Positions 35,479-38,252 of a stretch of DNA of 38,252 bases are shown here, piece by piece. The DNA comes from Bacteroides sp. GTDB taxonomy: Bacteria; Bacteroidota; Bacteroidia; Bacteroidales; Bacteroidaceae. The DNA lies in assembly GCA_019416685.1 (NCBI GenBank), contig DXWV01000084.1:1-38252 (forward strand). Direction: 5' to 3'. The notes below the pieces were generated by a model. It saw only the letters and a program-made list of their open reading frames with translations, was not told the origin of the DNA and ran no database searches. Made by a program: the position numbers and the translations under genes. Each line of letters opens with the position of its first letter. The first letter of the stretch is position 1.

Positions 35479-35562
35479 AACTTACACATAGAAGAATAAT
35501 ATATCCACATACAAAAAAGAAATAATGCCGATTTTTGCAGAAAACAAAAGTATTAATCAGTT

Positions 35563-37293
35563 ATGAAACGAATCATTACTCTATTTTCCATATTAGTTAT
35601 GGCAGTGGTAGCCGGCTGTGGACTCCATGCACAAAACACACCTGCTTTTCCGGGAGCAGAAGGATTTGCCCGGTATACCACCACAGGTGGACGAGGAGGA
35701 ACAGTTTATCGTGTTACCAATCTGAACGATAGCGGAGCAGGATCACTCCGGGAAGGACTTAAAAGTGGTAACCGTATGATTGTTTTTGATGTATCAGGAA
35801 CTATCGCTCTGGAAAGTACGCTCGAAATAAAAAATAATAATATAACCATTGCCGGACAAACAGCTCCCGGAGATGGTATTTGTATCAAGAACTATTCCGT
35901 AGTAGTAAAAGCCAGCAATGTTATCATCCGCTTCATTCGTTGCCGGATGGGCGATGAGAAAAAAACAGAAGATGACGCGATGTGGGGACGCAATCAGAGT
36001 AATGTAATCATAGACCATTGTACTATGAGTTGGAGTACCGACGAATGTTCTTCTTTCTACGGAAACAAAAATTTTACCATGCAATGGTGTATTTTAAGCG
36101 AGAGCCTCACTAATTCGGTACACGGTAAGGGTAGTCATGGATACGGTGGTATTTGGGGAGGCGAAGGAGCATCTTTCCACCACAATCTATTGGCACATCA
36201 TAAAAGTCGTGTACCCAGACTTTGTGGTAGCCGTTATACAGGAAGACCAGATGACGAAAGGGTAGATTTACGTAATAACGTATTTTATAACTGGGGACCT
36301 ACCAATGGCGGATATGCCGGAGAAGGAGGTAACTATAATTTCATCAACAACTACTATAAGCCGGGGCCTTCAACAGCAACCAAAGACAATATTACGTACC
36401 GTATTTTTTCGCCGAATGCCGATGACGGAGAAAATGCCAATGATCCTGGAGTATGGGGAGTATTCTATGTATCAGGAAACTATTTTGATGATAGCTGTTC
36501 TAAACTAAGTAGTAAATCAAAAACAAATATTGCCAAGACAAATACGGACAACTGGATAGGTATTCATCCAAATACTAACAATGGTACATTACCCGGAGGA
36601 AACATTGACAATATTAAAAGCCTGGTGGAATTTGAAACAGCTCCTCCTACTACGCACACTGCAACCACAGCATATGAAAAAGTACTGGCCTATGTCGGGG
36701 CAAGTCTGAAACGCGATATAATAGATGCTCGGGTTATCTCTGATGTCAGAAATGGAAATTATACTTTCGAAGGTTCTAATGGGAGCAGCAACGGACTCAT
36801 TGATTCACAAACTAATAGTGAAGGTTACATCACATATCATTCAACAGCTAAGCCTGTGGACAGTAACAATGACGGAATTCCCGATGATTGGGCAGCGAAA
36901 TATCTTCCGCAAGGAAAGACCTACAAAGATATTGACCCTGAAACCGGATACTGTTATCTGGAACTATATATCAACAGCCTGGTAGACGAACTCATGAAAG
37001 CCGGATATGAAAATGCCGAATCGTCGCCAAGCAAAGATGACTTCGGGCTAAAAGGAACACCAACAGGGATAGAAAAAGCGACAGGCCTCCCCGGCCTGTC
37101 TTTCCATAAAGAAGGCAATAAGATTGTAATTTCAGGATTAGAAGGAAAAAGTGTCATCGAGATTTATGATTTGATGGGACGGTTTCAAAGTTCACAGACA
37201 AGTAACAGCACACTACAAGAGTTCACTCTCCTTCAGCCTGCTATTATCAGAGTAACTGATAACAGGCAAACAAAGAGTTTTAAAGTCCTTTAA
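35563..37293 (+). CDS. Secreted pectate lyase (polysaccharide lyase family 1-like)
   Basis: It should cleave polygalacturonate by beta-elimination. The 576-residue protein has a signal peptide, possibly lipoprotein-like (VVAGCGLHAQ), then the family opening FPGAEGFARYTTTGGRGGTVYRVTNLND, SLREGL and a right-handed parallel beta-helix. The conserved stretch VIIDHCTMSWSTDE and the RVPRLCG loop fit PL1-type lyases. A thrombospondin type 3-like segment (DSNNDGIPDDWAAKY) follows at ~430, then a beta-rich C-terminal tail (~500-576, VIEIYDLMGRFQSS...RQTKSFKVL) like a type IX sorting domain. No SusC/SusD pair or regulator is adjacent, so it stands alone in this window. Confidence 0.88.
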   Translation: MKRIITLFSILVMAVVAGCGLHAQNTPAFPGAEGFARYTTTGGRGGTVYRVTNLNDSGAGSLREGLKSGNRMIVFDVSGTIALESTLEIKNNNITIAGQTAPGDGICIKNYSVVVKASNVIIRFIRCRMGDEKKTEDDAMWGRNQSNVIIDHCTMSWSTDECSSFYGNKNFTMQWCILSESLTNSVHGKGSHGYGGIWGGEGASFHHNLLAHHKSRVPRLCGSRYTGRPDDERVDLRNNVFYNWGPTNGGYAGEGGNYNFINNYYKPGPSTATKDNITYRIFSPNADDGENANDPGVWGVFYVSGNYFDDSCSKLSSKSKTNIAKTNTDNWIGIHPNTNNGTLPGGNIDNIKSLVEFETAPPTTHTATTAYEKVLAYVGASLKRDIIDARVISDVRNGNYTFEGSNGSSNGLIDSQTNSEGYITYHSTAKPVDSNNDGIPDDWAAKYLPQGKTYKDIDPETGYCYLELYINSLVDELMKAGYENAESSPSKDDFGLKGTPTGIEKATGLPGLSFHKEGNKIVISGLEGKSVIEIYDLMGRFQSSQTSNSTLQEFTLLQPAIIRVTDNRQTKSFKVL

Positions 37294-37354
37294 TGAGGGA
37301 CTAAGGGATTTACTATTAACACAAGAATCCCCATTCCTATCTTTATCAAACAAG

Positions 37355-37437
37355 AATACGTACTTTTATATCCTAAAAATACGATAGTTTATATACATAA
37401 AGTACGCATTTAACATCCTGTTAAATACGTACTTTTA
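37355..37437 (+). terminator. Inverted and direct GTACTTTTA repeats behind the pectate lyase
   Basis: AAAGTACGCATTTAAC (37399-37414) pairs with GTTAAATACGTACTTT (37420-37435) with one mismatch and a 5-nt loop; TTTTACG follows. The right arm belongs to a 14-bp direct repeat, AATACGTACTTTTA, found at 37355-37368 and 37424-37437. The hairpin may end the pectate lyase transcript. The rest of the 37294-37585 spacer is plain. Confidence 0.55.
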
Positions 37438-37585
37438 CGTTCAAAGAATAGTATAGTTTGCTAACTAAGAATCAACGTGTTACACAGAAACAAACGATAG
37501 TTCATCGTTCTTCTTTATTCCATCCGACAGCAGATAATTACTTTTTTGACAACTATCCGTCATCCGAAAAAGAATACACTTTAGC

Positions 37586-37990
37586 TTAATGATGTAGCGA
37601 CATCCCCAGATACATTCCAATAAAATAAGGAATCAACCAGATGCACCATACAAAAATACTGAACCTGTTGAAATGAGCCTTCGCTGCAGCAGATCCCTTT
37701 GTATAAGTCCAGATAGCCCACATAGCATGTATCAGCATTAATAGAATGGCAATAACACCTGTAACTGTATGTATCTCATCATGTAGATGAGTCATATGGG
37801 CAATACTCTTCATCAATCCCGTCCCTACGGTATCTGCTACCAACCCGAAGAGAAAAAATAGTATGTGCCAGAATTTAAGTTTTCCCTGCACATGTTCTCC
37901 CCACACTCCTATTGTGTAAAAAACCAAAGCAGCTGTTATAACAGAAATAGCTGCTATTAAATAGTGTATATCTATCTGATTAAGTTCCAT
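37586..37990 (-). CDS. HsmA-like small membrane protein
   Basis: The ATG at 37990 gives MELNQIDIHYL and a 134-residue protein; a longer reading needs a TTG start. It has four membrane spans (about 10-30, 42-65, 75-100 and 110-130) with conserved His residues in FWHILFF, HLHDEIHTVTGV, HAMW and the C-terminal LHH. This matches the HsmA family (TIGR03987) of four-span proteins, whose function is unknown to me. Its C-terminus faces the pectate lyase gene. Confidence 0.75.
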   Translation of the reverse strand: MELNQIDIHYLIAAISVITAALVFYTIGVWGEHVQGKLKFWHILFFLFGLVADTVGTGLMKSIAHMTHLHDEIHTVTGVIAILLMLIHAMWAIWTYTKGSAAAKAHFNRFSIFVWCIWLIPYFIGMYLGMSLHH

Positions 37991-38121
37991 AATTACATTT
38001 TTCAAAAAACAACAAACTCTTGGAAGAATAGTTCAGATATTAAAATGTAATCTCCACATTACAATATACGAACCCCGTCTCTTCTATTTCATTCTTTTCA
38101 TAAAAAAGTAATAAAAGCCGA

Positions 38122-38152
38122 TTTGCAAAAACCAATAAAACGAGTACCTTTG
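38122..38152 (+). promoter_or_regulatory. Promoter of the gene at the right edge
   Basis: TTTG at 38122-38125 and TACCTTTG at 38145-38152 are 19 bp apart, a full match to the Bacteroides consensus. The start of transcription would be near 38159, leaving a leader of about 55 nt. Confidence 0.8.
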
Positions 38153-38213
38153 CGTGCGATTTGAGAATCGTGACTACGTATTTTTAATTATATCACTTAA
38201 AAAAGAGCTAATT

Positions 38214-38252
38214 ATGACTTATTCACACGAAGTGGAACACATGTGTGTTGTA
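38214..38252 (+). CDS. 5' end of an unrecognised gene, cut by the window
   Basis: The last 39 bases read ATG and 12 further codons, MTYSHEVEHMCVV, with no stop, behind a strong promoter. Too little is visible to assign a family. Confidence 0.6.
   Translation, partial: MTYSHEVEHMCVV

Overview
The window looks like the chromosome of a gut Bacteroides or close relative. The evidence is the gene families (SusC/SusD pair, FecR-type anti-sigma factor, type V fimbrillins, NigD-like lipoprotein, DUF3575, DUF4843), the lack of Shine-Dalgarno sites, and several promoters of the Bacteroides type (TTTG or TTG, 19-20 bp, TAnnTTTG). No rRNA, tRNA, CRISPR array, transposase or phage gene was found. All functional calls come from reading protein motifs; no database search was run.

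Layout. 1-487: a large imperfect inverted repeat behind hisG. 498-1560: hisG on the minus strand with a complete attenuation leader (promoter, 14-codon peptide with four consecutive His codons, antiterminator, terminator). 1590-3667: a hotdog thioesterase and a secreted YD-repeat protein. 4093-9213: a five-gene type V pilus operon (anchor, pilin, two further pilin-like lipoproteins, DUF3575 protein). 9327-9608: a DUF2490 gene with an exact 372-bp in-frame deletion. 10205-21407: an ECF sigma factor, FecR anti-sigma factor, STN-containing SusC, SusD, DUF4843 lipoprotein, GLUG-repeat secreted protein and subtilisin-like protease. 21574-22403: a remnant of the pilus-operon start and the intact DUF2490 copy. 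22424-27062: DsrE-like protein, secreted glycerophosphodiesterase, pirin pseudogene, DsbD, Dabb protein. 27167-29175: uridine kinase and an MltF-like transglycosylase. 29245-34571: lipoprotein nitroreductase, MetH without its activation domain, SmpB, Yip1-like protein, NigD-like lipoprotein. 34653-37293: DMP19-like protein, a hairpin-rich divergent spacer, and a pectate lyase. 37586-38252: an HsmA-like membrane protein and the first 13 codons of an unrecognised gene with a clear promoter.

How it fits together. The 10.2-21.4 kb block reads as one nutrient-sensing unit: the STN domain of SusC would signal through FecR to the ECF sigma factor, and the secreted subtilase next to SusCD suggests proteolysis and peptide import rather than glycan use. 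That substrate is inferred. The block is bracketed by two nearly identical direct copies of the DUF2490 region, each damaged differently, which records a recent duplication. Three secreted proteins (GLUG protein, subtilase, pectate lyase) end in tails that resemble type IX secretion sorting domains.
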